From the NCBI RefSeq assembly GCF_020515695.1, contig NZ_JAIWJA010000008.1, forward strand, positions 186,001-250,000: a stretch of 64,000 bases of DNA, given 5' to 3'. Each line of letters begins with the position of its first letter. The first letter of the stretch is position 1. Shown one piece after another: positions 16,508 to 25,687 of this stretch. The notes beneath the pieces were generated by a model, which ran no database searches, was not told the origin of the DNA, and saw only the letters and a program-made list of their open reading frames with translations. This DNA comes from Pseudomonas sp. MWU16-30317 (lineage in GTDB: Bacteria > Pseudomonadota > Gammaproteobacteria > Pseudomonadales > Pseudomonadaceae). The translations under genes and the position numbers were made by a program.

Positions 16508-17776
16508 TTAAAGGGCGTGCTTGGCCAGCCAACTGGCACGCAGGCGCTTGAGGACGAAAAATGCCAGCGCTGCGGTGATCAGGTCGAAGCTGATGGCCAC
16601 GGCGAAGACCGGGATCCAGCTCTCGGTGTATTGGTGCAGCAGTGCCGCGACCGGGCCGCCGAAAATCGAGCCGATGCCTTGAGCCATGTACAGAAAACCG
16701 TAGTTGGTGGTCGCGTGCCGGGTGCCGAAGGTGTCCGTGAGGGTCGATGGAAACAGCGAGAAGATTTCACCCCAGCCCAGGAATACCACCCCCGATAGCA
16801 GCACGAACAGCACCGGGTTGTCGCTGGTCGACAACCACAGCGTCATCGCGATGCCTTCGAAGCAAAAGGCCAGTGCCATGGTGTTCTCCCGGCCCCAGTG
16901 GTCCGAGATCCAGCCAAACAGCGGCCGCGTGAGGCCGTTGCAGATGCGGTCAATGGTCAGGGCCAGCGGCAGGGCGTTCATTCCGAATACCATGACTTGG
17001 GTCATGCCGAAGTCTTTGGCGAAGCTGGCCATTTGTGAAGTGACCATCAGGCCTGAAGTGGACATCATCGTGAACATGATGAACATCAGCCAGAACAGCG
17101 GCGTCTTGAGCATCTGCTTGGGCGCTACGTCGACCACGCTGTGGGCGACCCGAATGTCGGTCTGCAAGGCCTCGGCCGGTGGCTGACGTAAAAACTGCGA
17201 AGCCAGCAGCCCGACCAGTCCCAGTGCCGCACCAAAGATCATCAGGGTGGTTTCCATCCCGACGCTGGCCAAGGCGTTGCTGATCGGGAAGGTCGTGACC
17301 ATCGCGCCCATCCCGTAGCCAGCGGCCACGGCACCGGCGGCCAGCCCGCGGCGATCCGGGAACCAGCGCACCATCAGGCCGACGATGCCGACATAGACGA
17401 TGCCGGTGCCCAAACCGCCCACCACGCCGTAGCTCAGATACAGCTCGGTCAGGGACGAGGCCTGGCTGGCGAGTATCCAACTGAGCCCGGAGAGCCCGCA
17501 GCCGGTGGCGATCAACTGCTTGATGCCGAAGCGATCCACCAGATAGCCCTGAACGGGCGAAAAGAACGTTTGCAGTATGATCAATAGCGAAAAGGTGACC
17601 TGAATCTGTGCCAGCGAGCCACCGAGTTTGGCGCTCAGGGGGCCGGTGAAGAGTGTCCATACATATTGCGGACTAGAAATAGCCATCATGCAGATGAGGC
17701 CGGCGCTCAGTTGGTGCCAGCGCGAGCCGAGGGCTCTGGATCGGGATGATTCGAGGCTTGCAGGTGCGCTTTTCAT
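16508..17776 (-). CDS. MFS transporter, oxalate/formate antiporter (OxlT) type
   Basis: A 422-residue membrane protein with 12 predicted helices and MFS loop motifs (YLVDRFGIKQL after helix 2; GWISDHWGREN in the second half). Its length and the opening QYVWTLFTGPLSAKLG fit the oxalate/formate antiporter family, whose members carry many small carboxylates. The start at 17776 (MKSAPAS) is preferred to an earlier in-frame codon at 17833. It forms a two-gene unit with the gamma-glutamyltransferase-like gene downstream, which suggests uptake of that enzyme's substrate or export of a product. Confidence 0.88.
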   Translation of the reverse strand: MKSAPASLESSRSRALGSRWHQLSAGLICMMAISSPQYVWTLFTGPLSAKLGGSLAQIQVTFSLLIILQTFFSPVQGYLVDRFGIKQLIATGCGLSGLSWILASQASSLTELYLSYGVVGGLGTGIVYVGIVGLMVRWFPDRRGLAAGAVAAGYGMGAMVTTFPISNALASVGMETTLMIFGAALGLVGLLASQFLRQPPAEALQTDIRVAHSVVDVAPKQMLKTPLFWLMFIMFTMMSTSGLMVTSQMASFAKDFGMTQVMVFGMNALPLALTIDRICNGLTRPLFGWISDHWGRENTMALAFCFEGIAMTLWLSTSDNPVLFVLLSGVVFLGWGEIFSLFPSTLTDTFGTRHATTNYGFLYMAQGIGSIFGGPVAALLHQYTESWIPVFAVAISFDLITAALAFFVLKRLRASWLAKHAL

Positions 17777-18110
17777 GAGTGCTGCCCAGACGGTTATCAA
17801 TGTAACTGGTCCGAGCAATTGATGTGCCATCAACGGCTTTTAGTTAAACTTAAAGTTATAAATATAAGCAGTGGATAATAGCTGCCCACACACCCTGCTT
17901 TCGCATTGAAGCAAAATATAATGAGTCAAAAGAGTTAATTAAGAAGCCAGGTAATCTACGCCGTTGCCCATGCGCAGTCTGTCGCCAGCAGAGCAACCTG
18001 TATCGGCAAACGGACACGCGGCTTTACGCCGCGGTCCACGTGGTGTCACTCATGGTGCAGCGTGCACTGCGACGGTGCCGAGGTGCTCGGTCCTGTTGCT
18101 TGAGCCACGT
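17777..18110. other. Intergenic region between the oprB 3' end and the MFS gene
   Basis: 334 bases with no convincing gene. A hairpin at 18012-18037 (CGCGGC-TTTAC-GCCGCG, extended by GGAC/GTCC with a one-base bulge) lies about 75 bases after the oprB stop and may help end that transcript, though it lacks a U-run. The AT-rich part at about 17835-17945 should contain the promoter of the MFS gene. Confidence 0.4.
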
Positions 18111-19442
18111 CTAGAAGTCAGCGATGAACTGCACTCCGCCCACCAGCGCCGAGCGGGTTTGCTCTACACCGCCGGGGTATTTCACATACTGCAGGCTGGG
18201 CCGCACCATCAGCCATTTAGTGGCCAGATAGCCGTAGTTGATCTCGTAGCTGTACTCGCGCTTTTGCACCGGTACATAGAGCGCATCATGGACGGAATCG
18301 ACGCCATTGTCGGCATTGAGTATCTCGGCGTTGCGGCTGTAACGGTCGTTGATCTTGAGCCGCGAGACACCTGCACCGACGGTATCGTCTGGTCGTGAGG
18401 CGAACGGTCCGCGGTAGATCAGGCCGGCCGAGATGAGGTTCTTGATCTTGCTTCTGTCCGGGTCGTTGAAGGTCATGTTGGTGAAGAGGTTCAGGCCGCG
18501 TTTGTTGTTGCCGTCTACCGTGGTCAATTGTTGTTGCGCCGACAGCCACCAGCCGCTGTTGTCGGAGTATTTCTTGTAGGGTTGGCCGCTGCGGGCGGCA
18601 TCGTTGCCGTTGGCGTCCTTGAGCATGTCGCGCCCATCGACATCGCTGTAGTAATACCCCAGGTGATACTCGGAAGAGAGGTCGTTGACCCGCCCGAACC
18701 AGACCGCCTCGATCGGGAAACTGGTTCCCTGCGAGCCTGCGATAAACGGCTTGAAGCCGTTGCTGTACTCGGCGTTGCCGGGATTCTTGTCGTAGGCACC
18801 GGCCTGCAGATAAAACTGCGCAGTGAAGTAATAGCGCGCGCGGATCGCCCATTGACTGATCGGAAAACTGTTCCATACCCCGTTCCAGTTGCCTTCCTGC
18901 GACCCGCACAGTGTCACGTTCTGAAACTCGCAGGGGAACTGGTTGAAGTCCTCGCCATGGCCGAAACGGCCGAGCTTGACCGCCAGTTTACGGTCGAAGA
19001 ACTTCTGCTCGTACCACAGTTGCGACAACCGCCAGGCATTACCGCCGCCGAACACCTCCATGGTCGAGGTCATGCCGGTAGCGTCAGGCTGATGCACCCG
19101 ATCGTTGGTGATGTCCTTGCCATGGCGCTCGCCGATACCAATGCGAAACGTCGCGTCCGGCCAGCCGAGGAGTTTGTTCAGGTCCATGGTCGTCCCGAGG
19201 ATGATCTGGTCGCTGAGCCGCGCCGTGGTGCTGCTGTCGTAGCCACCCCCCAGATTGGAGCCGATCTCGGCAACGTATTTGAGCGTGAAATCAAAACCCT
19301 GTTCGGCGAGCTTTTGCCGCTCGCCGCCCCAGTCGCCCAGCAACCAGGGGGAATCGGCGTCGAGCGCGCCGTAAGCGAATGTGCCCGTGGAAACACCACT
19401 GGCGAGCAGCGTCAGTACAACCCCGCAAAAGTGTCTGTTCAT
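18111..19442 (-). CDS. oprB: OprB-type carbohydrate-selective outer-membrane porin
   Basis: A 443-residue outer-membrane protein. The N-terminus is a Sec signal (about 23 residues, ending TFAYG), followed by PWLLGDWGGERQKLAEQGF, the hallmark opening of OprB. The rest has alternating aromatic beta-strand patterns and a C-terminal phenylalanine (VQFIADF) as used for outer-membrane assembly. It should let sugars cross the outer membrane. It is the last gene of the rhamnose operon (143 bases after aldA), which suggests L-rhamnose or its oligomers as cargo. A strong Crc/Hfq-type motif precedes its start. Confidence 0.92.
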   Translation of the reverse strand: MNRHFCGVVLTLLASGVSTGTFAYGALDADSPWLLGDWGGERQKLAEQGFDFTLKYVAEIGSNLGGGYDSSTTARLSDQIILGTTMDLNKLLGWPDATFRIGIGERHGKDITNDRVHQPDATGMTSTMEVFGGGNAWRLSQLWYEQKFFDRKLAVKLGRFGHGEDFNQFPCEFQNVTLCGSQEGNWNGVWNSFPISQWAIRARYYFTAQFYLQAGAYDKNPGNAEYSNGFKPFIAGSQGTSFPIEAVWFGRVNDLSSEYHLGYYYSDVDGRDMLKDANGNDAARSGQPYKKYSDNSGWWLSAQQQLTTVDGNNKRGLNLFTNMTFNDPDRSKIKNLISAGLIYRGPFASRPDDTVGAGVSRLKINDRYSRNAEILNADNGVDSVHDALYVPVQKREYSYEINYGYLATKWLMVRPSLQYVKYPGGVEQTRSALVGGVQFIADF

Positions 19443-19455
19443 AAGCCTGTCTACC

Positions 19456-19472
19456 TGTTGTTGTTATTGTTT
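19456..19472 (-). promoter_or_regulatory. Crc/Hfq catabolite-repression motif before oprB
   Basis: The mRNA reads AAACAATAACAACAACA just upstream of the oprB ribosome-binding site. This contains several overlapping AAYAAYAA units, the sequence that the Hfq/Crc complex recognises in Pseudomonas to block translation when better carbon sources are present. It is the strongest example in the window. Confidence 0.7.
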
Positions 19473-19584
19473 CAAGCTCGGCTGGGCACGATTTTCGCGC
19501 GCAGTCATCCGCGACTTGATAAACAAGTCGGTCACACCATTTTTGATTAGGTAACCGGGCCGCCGCAGTTCGGCCCGGCAGGGA

Positions 19585-21021
19585 TCAGCCTTGCAGGTAC
19601 ACCACGTGGGTGTGGGTGTATTCGTACAGCCCATGCTTGCCATCGGCGCCGCCGATACCGGACTTGCGCACCCCGGCATGGAAGCCCTGCATGGCTTCGA
19701 AGTTTTCGCGGTTGACGTAGGTTTCGCCGAAGTCCAGTTCGCGCACCGCGTGCATTGCCTGGCTCAGGCTGCGGGTATAGATCGAAGACGTCAGGCCGTA
19801 GTCGCTGTCGTTGGCCAGGTGGATGGCTTCGTCGAGGTCGTCGATGATCTGGATCGGTAGCACCGGCCCGAAGATTTCCTCACGCATGATCGCCATGTCG
19901 GCACTGCAGTTGGCCAGTACTGTCGGTTGGTAATGAAAGCCCGCGGGTTGTTCGCCCAGATTGCCGCCGGTAATCAGCTGCGCGCCCTGACGGCGAGCTA
20001 CCCGGACCTTTTCAGCCACCTTGTCGAGCCCAGCCTGGTTGATCAGCGGACCCATTTCCACGCTGCTGTCGGCCAGCGGATCGCCGTAGCGGGTGGCGCT
20101 CATGGCCTGCCCCATGCGCTCGATAAAGGCATCCGCCACGCTGCGCTGCACGTACACCCGCTCCGCACAATTGCAGACCTGCCCGGTGTTGATGATGCGC
20201 GAATCGCGGATGGCCTTGATCGCCAGATCGAGGTCGGCATCGGCCAGCACGATCGCCGGCGCCTTGCCGCCCAGCTCCAGGTTGAGTTTGGTCAGGTTCG
20301 GCGCTGCGGCCGCCATGATCCGTGCGCCGGTGGCCACGCTGCCGGTGAAGCTGACCATGTCGATGTCTTTGTGGCTGCTCAACTGGCCACCAACCTTGCC
20401 GGCACCGCTGACCACGTTGAAGACCCCGGCCGGCAAGTCGGTTTCCGCCACCAGGCGGGCAAACTCGAAACAGTTGATCGGGGTCTCCTCGCTCGGCTTG
20501 ATGACGATCGTATTACCGGTGATCAAGGCCGGGGCTAACTTGCGGGCGATCAAAAAGAACGGGAAATTCCAAGGCAGGATACCCGCCACCACGCCCAGGG
20601 GCTTGCGGAACAGGAAGATGTTCTCGCCGGGCCGATCGCTGGTGATGATCTCTCCCTCGATCCGTCGCGCCCATTCGGCCATGTAGTCCAGATAGTCGGC
20701 GGTGAAGTTGACCTCGACCTGCGCCAGCGCCGAGATCTTGCCTTGTTCGGCGGTGATGGTATGGGCCAGATGGGGCACGTTGGCGCGCAGCTTGGCGGCG
20801 ATCTGGCGCAGGTATTGTCCGCGTTCGTTGGCCGGTTTGCGCGCCCAGTCCTTTTGCGCGCTGCGGGCGGCGGCGATGGCCTGGTCGACGTCCTCCTGGG
20901 TGGAGGCCGGGACATGGGCCAGGAGGGCGCCAGTCGCCGGGTTGGTCACGGGCAAGTGCTCGCTGCTGGCGCGAAACGTGCCGGCGATGTAGTTCTGATA
21001 GAGCGGCTGTGTTTGGCTCAT
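19585..21021 (-). CDS. aldA: Lactaldehyde/glycolaldehyde dehydrogenase
   Basis: A 478-residue aldehyde dehydrogenase very like E. coli AldA (479 residues) along its whole length, for example ILPWNFPFFLIARKLAPAL, the AldA-specific catalytic stretch GQVCNCAERVYVQ (nucleophile in NTGQVCNCAE), LELGGKAPAIVLADAD and FGETYVNRENFEAMQGFHAG. It oxidises L-lactaldehyde to L-lactate with NAD+. It follows the rhamnonate-aldolase gene by 20 bases, which supplies lactaldehyde, so it is the last enzymatic step of this operon. Confidence 0.93.
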   Translation of the reverse strand: MSQTQPLYQNYIAGTFRASSEHLPVTNPATGALLAHVPASTQEDVDQAIAAARSAQKDWARKPANERGQYLRQIAAKLRANVPHLAHTITAEQGKISALAQVEVNFTADYLDYMAEWARRIEGEIITSDRPGENIFLFRKPLGVVAGILPWNFPFFLIARKLAPALITGNTIVIKPSEETPINCFEFARLVAETDLPAGVFNVVSGAGKVGGQLSSHKDIDMVSFTGSVATGARIMAAAAPNLTKLNLELGGKAPAIVLADADLDLAIKAIRDSRIINTGQVCNCAERVYVQRSVADAFIERMGQAMSATRYGDPLADSSVEMGPLINQAGLDKVAEKVRVARRQGAQLITGGNLGEQPAGFHYQPTVLANCSADMAIMREEIFGPVLPIQIIDDLDEAIHLANDSDYGLTSSIYTRSLSQAMHAVRELDFGETYVNRENFEAMQGFHAGVRKSGIGGADGKHGLYEYTHTHVVYLQG

Positions 21022-21041
21022 GGCGCGTGCTCCTGTACGAC

Positions 21042-21848
21042 TCAGTAAGTGCGGGAGGGAGGGGTGGCTGCGCTGCTGTCGGGCTGCCGATAACGCGCCA
21101 GATTGTCCAGTGCAGCCTGGCGAAACAGGCTGATGTCGATGCCCACGGCGATGAACTGGCAGCCCCAGTCGCGATAGCGCTTGGCGTCTTCTTCAAAGGG
21201 CGCGAGGATCCCGGCGACCTTGCCGGCGGCCAGGGTGGCATCGATGGCTTCGCGGATCTGCGCCTGTACTTGCGCATGGCTGGGGTTACCGGGGAAGCCG
21301 AGGCCGGAAGAGAGGTCCGCCGGGCCGACGAACACCGCATGCACGCCGTCGACGGCGGCAATCTCGGCCACGTTTTCGATGCCGAGTCGTGACTCCACCT
21401 GCACGATCAGGAACAGCTCTTCATGAGCGCTGGCGAGGTAGTCGGGCACGCCGTCCCAGCGTGTCGCGCGGGTCAGGCCGCCGCCCACGCCGCGTATACC
21501 GTGGGGCGGGTAGCGCATGGCGCGTACCACCTCCCGGGCCTGCTCGGCGGTTTCGACCATGGGCACCATCAGGCTTTGCACGCCGATGTCGAGCAGTTGC
21601 TTGATCAGCGTGCTGTCGCCATTGACCGCGCGCACCACCGGTGCGGTGGCGTATGGGGCCACCGCCTGCAGCTGCGCGAGAATGCTTGGCACAGTATTGG
21701 GGGCATGCTCGCCGTCGATCAGCATCCAGTCGTAACCGGTGCTGGCGGCAATCTCTGCGGTATAGCCGGTCGCGAAACCGGCCCACAGGCCATATTGGGG
21801 CGCGCTGCCGGCCAGGGCAGCCTTGAAGCGATTGTGCGGCATCTGCAT
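21042..21848 (-). CDS. rhmA: 2-keto-3-deoxy-L-rhamnonate aldolase (HpcH/HpaI family)
   Basis: A 268-residue class-II aldolase. Signature stretches are DWMLIDGEHAPNT, QSLMVPMVETAEQA, LIVQVESRLGIENV (metal-ligand Glu) and GVHAVFVGPADLSSGLG, all close to E. coli RhmA (YfaU). It splits 2-keto-3-deoxy-L-rhamnonate into pyruvate and L-lactaldehyde with a divalent metal. The start at 21848 has AGGAG 7-8 bases upstream. Neighbours are the rhamnose dehydrogenase (upstream) and aldA (downstream), giving consecutive pathway steps and supporting the substrate call over other HpaI-type aldolases. Confidence 0.92.
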   Translation of the reverse strand: MQMPHNRFKAALAGSAPQYGLWAGFATGYTAEIAASTGYDWMLIDGEHAPNTVPSILAQLQAVAPYATAPVVRAVNGDSTLIKQLLDIGVQSLMVPMVETAEQAREVVRAMRYPPHGIRGVGGGLTRATRWDGVPDYLASAHEELFLIVQVESRLGIENVAEIAAVDGVHAVFVGPADLSSGLGFPGNPSHAQVQAQIREAIDATLAAGKVAGILAPFEEDAKRYRDWGCQFIAVGIDISLFRQAALDNLARYRQPDSSAATPPSRTY

Positions 21849-21877
21849 GAGGTGGCTCCTGCTTGATCGCAAGTGAG

Positions 21878-22648
21878 TTATTGCAAGTTGACGAACAGTC
21901 CACCGTCCACCAGCAAGGCGGCGCCAGTGATGTAGGCCGCCATGTCGGAGGCGAGAAAGACGATAGGCCCGGCGATGTCATGGGGTTCGCCGAGGCGGCC
22001 CAGGGGTGTGCGCTTGACCATGTAGTCGCGTTTTTCCGGGTCGGCGAAGTCGTCCTTGTTGATGTCGGTGGCGATCGACCCGGGCAGCACCGAATTGCAG
22101 CGAATACCGTAAGGCCCCAAGGCAATCGCGCAGGACTGCATCAAGGAATGCAGCCCGGCCTTGGTCGGGGTGTAGTGAGTCTGCATGCCACCGCCGACCA
22201 GGGCGCTGATCGAGCTGACCGCGATGATCGCGCCGCCCTTGCCCTGGCGTTTCATCTGGTTGGCGGCAGCCTGCACCGCGAAGTAGGCACCGTTGAGGTT
22301 GGTGTTGACGGTCTTCAGGTAGACCTCTTGCGGCATGTCGAGGAAGGAGTGAAACGGGCAGATGCCGGCGTTGTTGACAAACACATCGACGCTGCCGAAG
22401 GCTTCGACGGCGGCCTTCACCAAGCGCTCGCCAGTGTCCAGGTCGGCGGCGTCGCTGCCGATCTGGATCGCCTGGCCACCGAAGGCCTCGATCTCATCTA
22501 GCAATGACGCGGCGGCTTCATGGCCTTGGGCGCTGCCACTGTGGGCGACCACCACGCGGCCTCCCTGGCGGGCGCATTCAAGGGCAGCAGCACGGCCGAT
22601 GCCGCGGGAGGCACCGGTGATGATGACGGTCTTGTCTTTGAGCAGCAT
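21878..22648 (-). CDS. L-rhamnose 1-dehydrogenase (SDR family)
   Basis: A 256-residue SDR with TGASRGIG (cofactor), NNAGICPFHSFLDMP, catalytic SSISALVGGGMQTHYTPTK (Ser/Tyr/Lys) and the ending LLVDGGLFVNLQ. It closely resembles, from memory, the characterised NAD(P)-dependent rhamnose dehydrogenase of Azotobacter vinelandii (256 residues). It oxidises L-rhamnose to L-rhamnono-1,4-lactone, the first step of the non-phosphorylative route. GAGGA precedes the ATG at 22648; a longer in-frame opening to 22933 is not conserved. It lies 56 bases after rhaT. Confidence 0.9.
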   Translation of the reverse strand: MLLKDKTVIITGASRGIGRAAALECARQGGRVVVAHSGSAQGHEAAASLLDEIEAFGGQAIQIGSDAADLDTGERLVKAAVEAFGSVDVFVNNAGICPFHSFLDMPQEVYLKTVNTNLNGAYFAVQAAANQMKRQGKGGAIIAVSSISALVGGGMQTHYTPTKAGLHSLMQSCAIALGPYGIRCNSVLPGSIATDINKDDFADPEKRDYMVKRTPLGRLGEPHDIAGPIVFLASDMAAYITGAALLVDGGLFVNLQ

Positions 22649-22704
22649 GGTGGAATTCCTCTTTGTTGGCAGTGTTGATCGAGCGTCTTTTATCGAACGG
22701 GGCA

Positions 22705-23763
22705 TCAGCCCAGGTAATTGCCGTAGCCGACCATGGCGATGGACGCCAGGATCACCGCGATACCCAACAGCAGCACGCGCTTGGTGGCGGCGCTGGTGCC
22801 TTGCCATTCGCGGAAATACAGCCCCCAGAAATTGGACACGATGATGATGAACGACATATGCAGCACCCAGGAGCTGGCGTCGTTGTGCATGCGGCTGGCG
22901 CCCATGCCGTAGAAGAAGAACTGCAAGAACCACAGGGTGCCCGCCGTCGCCACCAGCACGTAGTTGCGCAACAGCGGTGTGCTGCGGTCGGTGTAATTGG
23001 AAAAGCTGCGATTACGGTAGTTCAGCCACAGGCACCAGAGGCCGTTGGTGGTCAGCCCGCCCCACATGATCACCATGAAGGTCACGTTGTTCTGGAACAG
23101 GCTGTTGGCGCCATGGGCGATGGCAGCGTCGGCCAATGGCTGGCCCGCTGTGATGCCGTAGCTGAAGCAGGCGCTCAAGACGCCGGAAATCAGTGCCACC
23201 ACGGCGCCCTTGGCCAAGGAGAATTCCTTGACGGTCTCGAACTTGGTGCTGTCGGGCACCTGCCGTTCCTTGATCAAGCCGGCGCGGCCACACAAGGCGA
23301 TCCCCAGCAGCGACACCGCAACGCCACTCAGCACCCACAGGCCCCCCGCGTTACGGAGCATTTCAGTGAGGGTGCCGGTTTGCGCATCGGTGAACAGATC
23401 GCGGTAGATCGGGGGCATCAACGCGCCCAGTGCCGAGGTCAGCCCCATGATCAGCGACATGCCCAGCGACAGGCCCAGGTAGCGCATGGTCAGGCCGAAG
23501 GTCAGGCCGCCGACGCCCCACAGCACGCCGAAGAAGTAGGTCCAGAACAAGGTGCTGGTGTCGGCATTGCGCAGGATGTCGATGAATCCCGGCACGGTCA
23601 GCTGCGCGGCAATCAGCGGGACCACGAGCCAGGACACCAGGCCGCCGGTGATCCAGTAGCTCTCCCACGCCCAACCCTGCACCTTCTTGTAGGGAATGTA
23701 AAAACTGCCGGACGCGAAGCCACCTATAAAGTGCAGGATGACTCCCAGAAAAATGATTTCCAC
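22705..23763 (-). CDS. rhaT: L-rhamnose-proton symporter
   Basis: A 352-residue inner-membrane protein with about ten hydrophobic helices. It opens EIIFLGVILHFIGGFASGSFYIPYKKVQGWAWE and contains LWGVGGLTFGLTMRYLGLSLGMS and ITAGQPLADAAI, both typical of the RhaT family. It imports L-rhamnose with H+. The start codon appears to be GTG at 23763, with AAGGAA upstream in the same stretch as a Crc/Hfq-type motif. It lies between the mutarotase and dehydrogenase genes. GTG plus an A-rich leader suggests modest, repressible translation. Confidence 0.93.
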   Translation of the reverse strand: MEIIFLGVILHFIGGFASGSFYIPYKKVQGWAWESYWITGGLVSWLVVPLIAAQLTVPGFIDILRNADTSTLFWTYFFGVLWGVGGLTFGLTMRYLGLSLGMSLIMGLTSALGALMPPIYRDLFTDAQTGTLTEMLRNAGGLWVLSGVAVSLLGIALCGRAGLIKERQVPDSTKFETVKEFSLAKGAVVALISGVLSACFSYGITAGQPLADAAIAHGANSLFQNNVTFMVIMWGGLTTNGLWCLWLNYRNRSFSNYTDRSTPLLRNYVLVATAGTLWFLQFFFYGMGASRMHNDASSWVLHMSFIIIVSNFWGLYFREWQGTSAATKRVLLLGIAVILASIAMVGYGNYLG

Positions 23764-23775
23764 GTGGTGCGTTCC

Positions 23776-23789
23776 TTTTTATTGTTATC
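23776..23789 (-). promoter_or_regulatory. Crc/Hfq-type motif before rhaT
   Basis: The mRNA reads GATAACAATAAAAA directly ahead of the AAGGAA ribosome-binding site of the GTG-initiated rhaT. It matches the A-rich AAYAAYAA-like pattern in part (AACAATAA). Confidence 0.55.
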
Positions 23790-23842
23790 AGCGGGCAAGG
23801 TTTTGTCGGTCATCGGGGCTGATGCCGGGGCATCGGCGGTTA

Positions 23843-24163
23843 TCAAGGCCGTGGCAGGCTGAACATCGGTTGCAGATCGACGCTGCGCGGCGAACCGTCG
23901 GCGTTGCTGGGCATGATGTCCTTCATGTGCTGCCACCAGCGCTGCATCACCGGGTGCGCGGGCAGATCGTCCAGGCCGTGGCGCTCCTGGTGGATCATCA
24001 CCGCAAACAGTGCATGGCGTTCGGGATCGAGAAAGATCCGGTATTCCTCGATGCCGGCGTTGTGCAGCAAGGCCACGAGTTCGGGCGAGATTTCGTTGTG
24101 GCGGCGCAGGTATTCCTGCTCCTGGCCGGGGTCCAGGTTCATCCGAAACGCGCGGGTGTGCAT
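23843..24163 (-). CDS. rhaM: L-rhamnose mutarotase
   Basis: A 106-residue protein of the RhaM/YiiL family, similar to the 104-residue E. coli enzyme. The catalytic pair Y18 and H22 is present in EYLRRHNEISPEL, and the conserved QRWWQHMKDIMPSN follows. It interconverts alpha- and beta-L-rhamnose so that the dehydrogenase is not limited by slow anomer exchange. It lies 15 bases after rhmD and 79 bases before rhaT. Confidence 0.93.
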   Translation of the reverse strand: MHTRAFRMNLDPGQEQEYLRRHNEISPELVALLHNAGIEEYRIFLDPERHALFAVMIHQERHGLDDLPAHPVMQRWWQHMKDIMPSNADGSPRSVDLQPMFSLPRP

Positions 24164-24178
24164 GGCAGGGCTCCTCGA

Positions 24179-25363
24179 TCAGCGCGGGTACGGACGGTTG
24201 AGCAGGCACTCAGGATTGAGCTCGACGCCGAACCCGGGTTTATCCAATGCCGAGGCGCGCATGCGGCCGTTCACCGGCACCGGTTCGCCGAGCAGTTGCG
24301 GGGAAAACATCGGCACGATCTGGTCGGCCTTGGGCGCCATGTTGAGGAATTCGGCAAACGGGCTGTTGGTGCGGGTGATCACGAAGTGATAGCTGTACAC
24401 CGACGAACCGTGGGGCACGACCAGGGCGTTGTGGGCATCGGCCAGGGCCGAAATCTTGATCAGCTCGGTAATGCCGCCGCACCAGCCGACATCGGGTTGG
24501 ATGATGTCGCAGCAACCCATTTCCAGGAGCATGCGAAAGCCCCAGCGTGTGGCTTCGTGCTCGCCGGTGGTGACCAGCATGCCGCTCGGGACATTGTTGC
24601 GCAGCGCCGCATAGCCCCAGTAGTCGTCGGGCGGCAGGGCTTCTTCGATCCACTTCAGGCCGTATTCGGCGGCGCCTTTGGCCAGGCGCGTGGCGTAGTT
24701 CAGGTCCAGGCTCATCCAGCAGTCGAACATCAACCAGAAGTCGGCTCCGACCTTTTCGCGCATGCCGGCCAGGTGCTCGAGGTTCTTGCGCAGGCCTTCC
24801 TCTCCTTCGGCGGGGCCGTATTGCAGCGGCATCTTGCCGCCGATGAAGCCCATGTCCTTGGCCAGGTCCGGGCGGGCGCCGGTGCAGTAGAACTGTAATT
24901 CATCGCGCACCGCGCCGCCCAGCAACTGGTGTACAGGCTCCTGGCGAACCTTGCCGAGCAGGTCCCAGAGGGCCAGGTCGACCCCGGAAATGGTATTGAG
25001 CACTATGCCTTTGCGCCCGTAATACAGGGTCGCGTGGTACATCTGGTCCCAGATCTTTTCGATGTCGGTGACCTTGGCGCCTTCAAGGAAGCGTGACAGG
25101 TGCTTCTCGACGATAAAGGCGCCGATTTCCCCGCCCGTGGTCACTGCAAAGCCGACCGTGCCGTCGCTGGCTTCGATTTCCACCACCAGAGTGCCCAGCA
25201 CGTTGATGCCGAAGCTCTGGCGGCTCTGGCGGTATTCCGGGTAACGGCCCATGGGGGTGGAAATATGATCGTCGATCCAGTGGCCAGCGGCCTGGTCGTG
25301 ATAGTCGGCACCGCCGCCGGTGAGGGTGAAAGCGCGCACGTGCTTGATGGTCAAGGTACTCAT
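24179..25363 (-). CDS. rhmD: L-rhamnonate dehydratase (enolase superfamily)
   Basis: A 394-residue enolase-superfamily enzyme close to E. coli RhmD (401 residues): [37 protein letters not shown], metal ligands in WLMFDCWMS (Asp), KWIEEALPP (Glu) and VTTGEHEA (Glu), and the catalytic-histidine region [19 protein letters not shown]. It dehydrates L-rhamnonate to 2-keto-3-deoxy-L-rhamnonate. The start at 25363 has AGGAGA six bases upstream. It is the first gene of the seven-gene operon down to oprB. Confidence 0.93.
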   Translation of the reverse strand: MSTLTIKHVRAFTLTGGGADYHDQAAGHWIDDHISTPMGRYPEYRQSRQSFGINVLGTLVVEIEASDGTVGFAVTTGGEIGAFIVEKHLSRFLEGAKVTDIEKIWDQMYHATLYYGRKGIVLNTISGVDLALWDLLGKVRQEPVHQLLGGAVRDELQFYCTGARPDLAKDMGFIGGKMPLQYGPAEGEEGLRKNLEHLAGMREKVGADFWLMFDCWMSLDLNYATRLAKGAAEYGLKWIEEALPPDDYWGYAALRNNVPSGMLVTTGEHEATRWGFRMLLEMGCCDIIQPDVGWCGGITELIKISALADAHNALVVPHGSSVYSYHFVITRTNSPFAEFLNMAPKADQIVPMFSPQLLGEPVPVNGRMRASALDKPGFGVELNPECLLNRPYPR

Positions 25364-25687
25364 GAAACTCTCCTGGCAAGGCGAAGGTGCGAAATGCGGA
25401 CGAGTCGAAGCCCAGGGCGCAAGGATCAGCCGTGGCGTCGTGGGAGTCGCAGAAGGGTGGCGTGGACGTGCCGCAAGCAGGCGGACGCTGAGCAGCGGGC
25501 GAGGTAATTGAAGTCTGTCATCACGCCGGTTTCCTTATTGGATTTATGGGGGCGTAAAGGGGGTAGCAGCGCTGAACCGCAGCGCTGCCGAGTGCATGGG
25601 GGCGAGTCTATCCAGCCTGAGCGATGCCGACTAATTCAAATAAGCTTAATACCGATGCGTGCAGGGTATCGGTTGCAGGCAGGCTGT
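25364..25687 (-). promoter_or_regulatory. Promoter region of the rhmD operon
   Basis: 324 bases without a convincing gene between the lactonase 3' end and rhmD. On the minus strand it must carry the rhmD promoter. At 25649-25669, ATAC and GTAT are separated by 13 bases inside ACCGAT...ATCGGT arms, and GGGTATC (25664-25670) repeats the half-site of the LysR box at 26653-26669. This suggests the LysR protein at 26689 also controls this promoter. Confidence 0.4.
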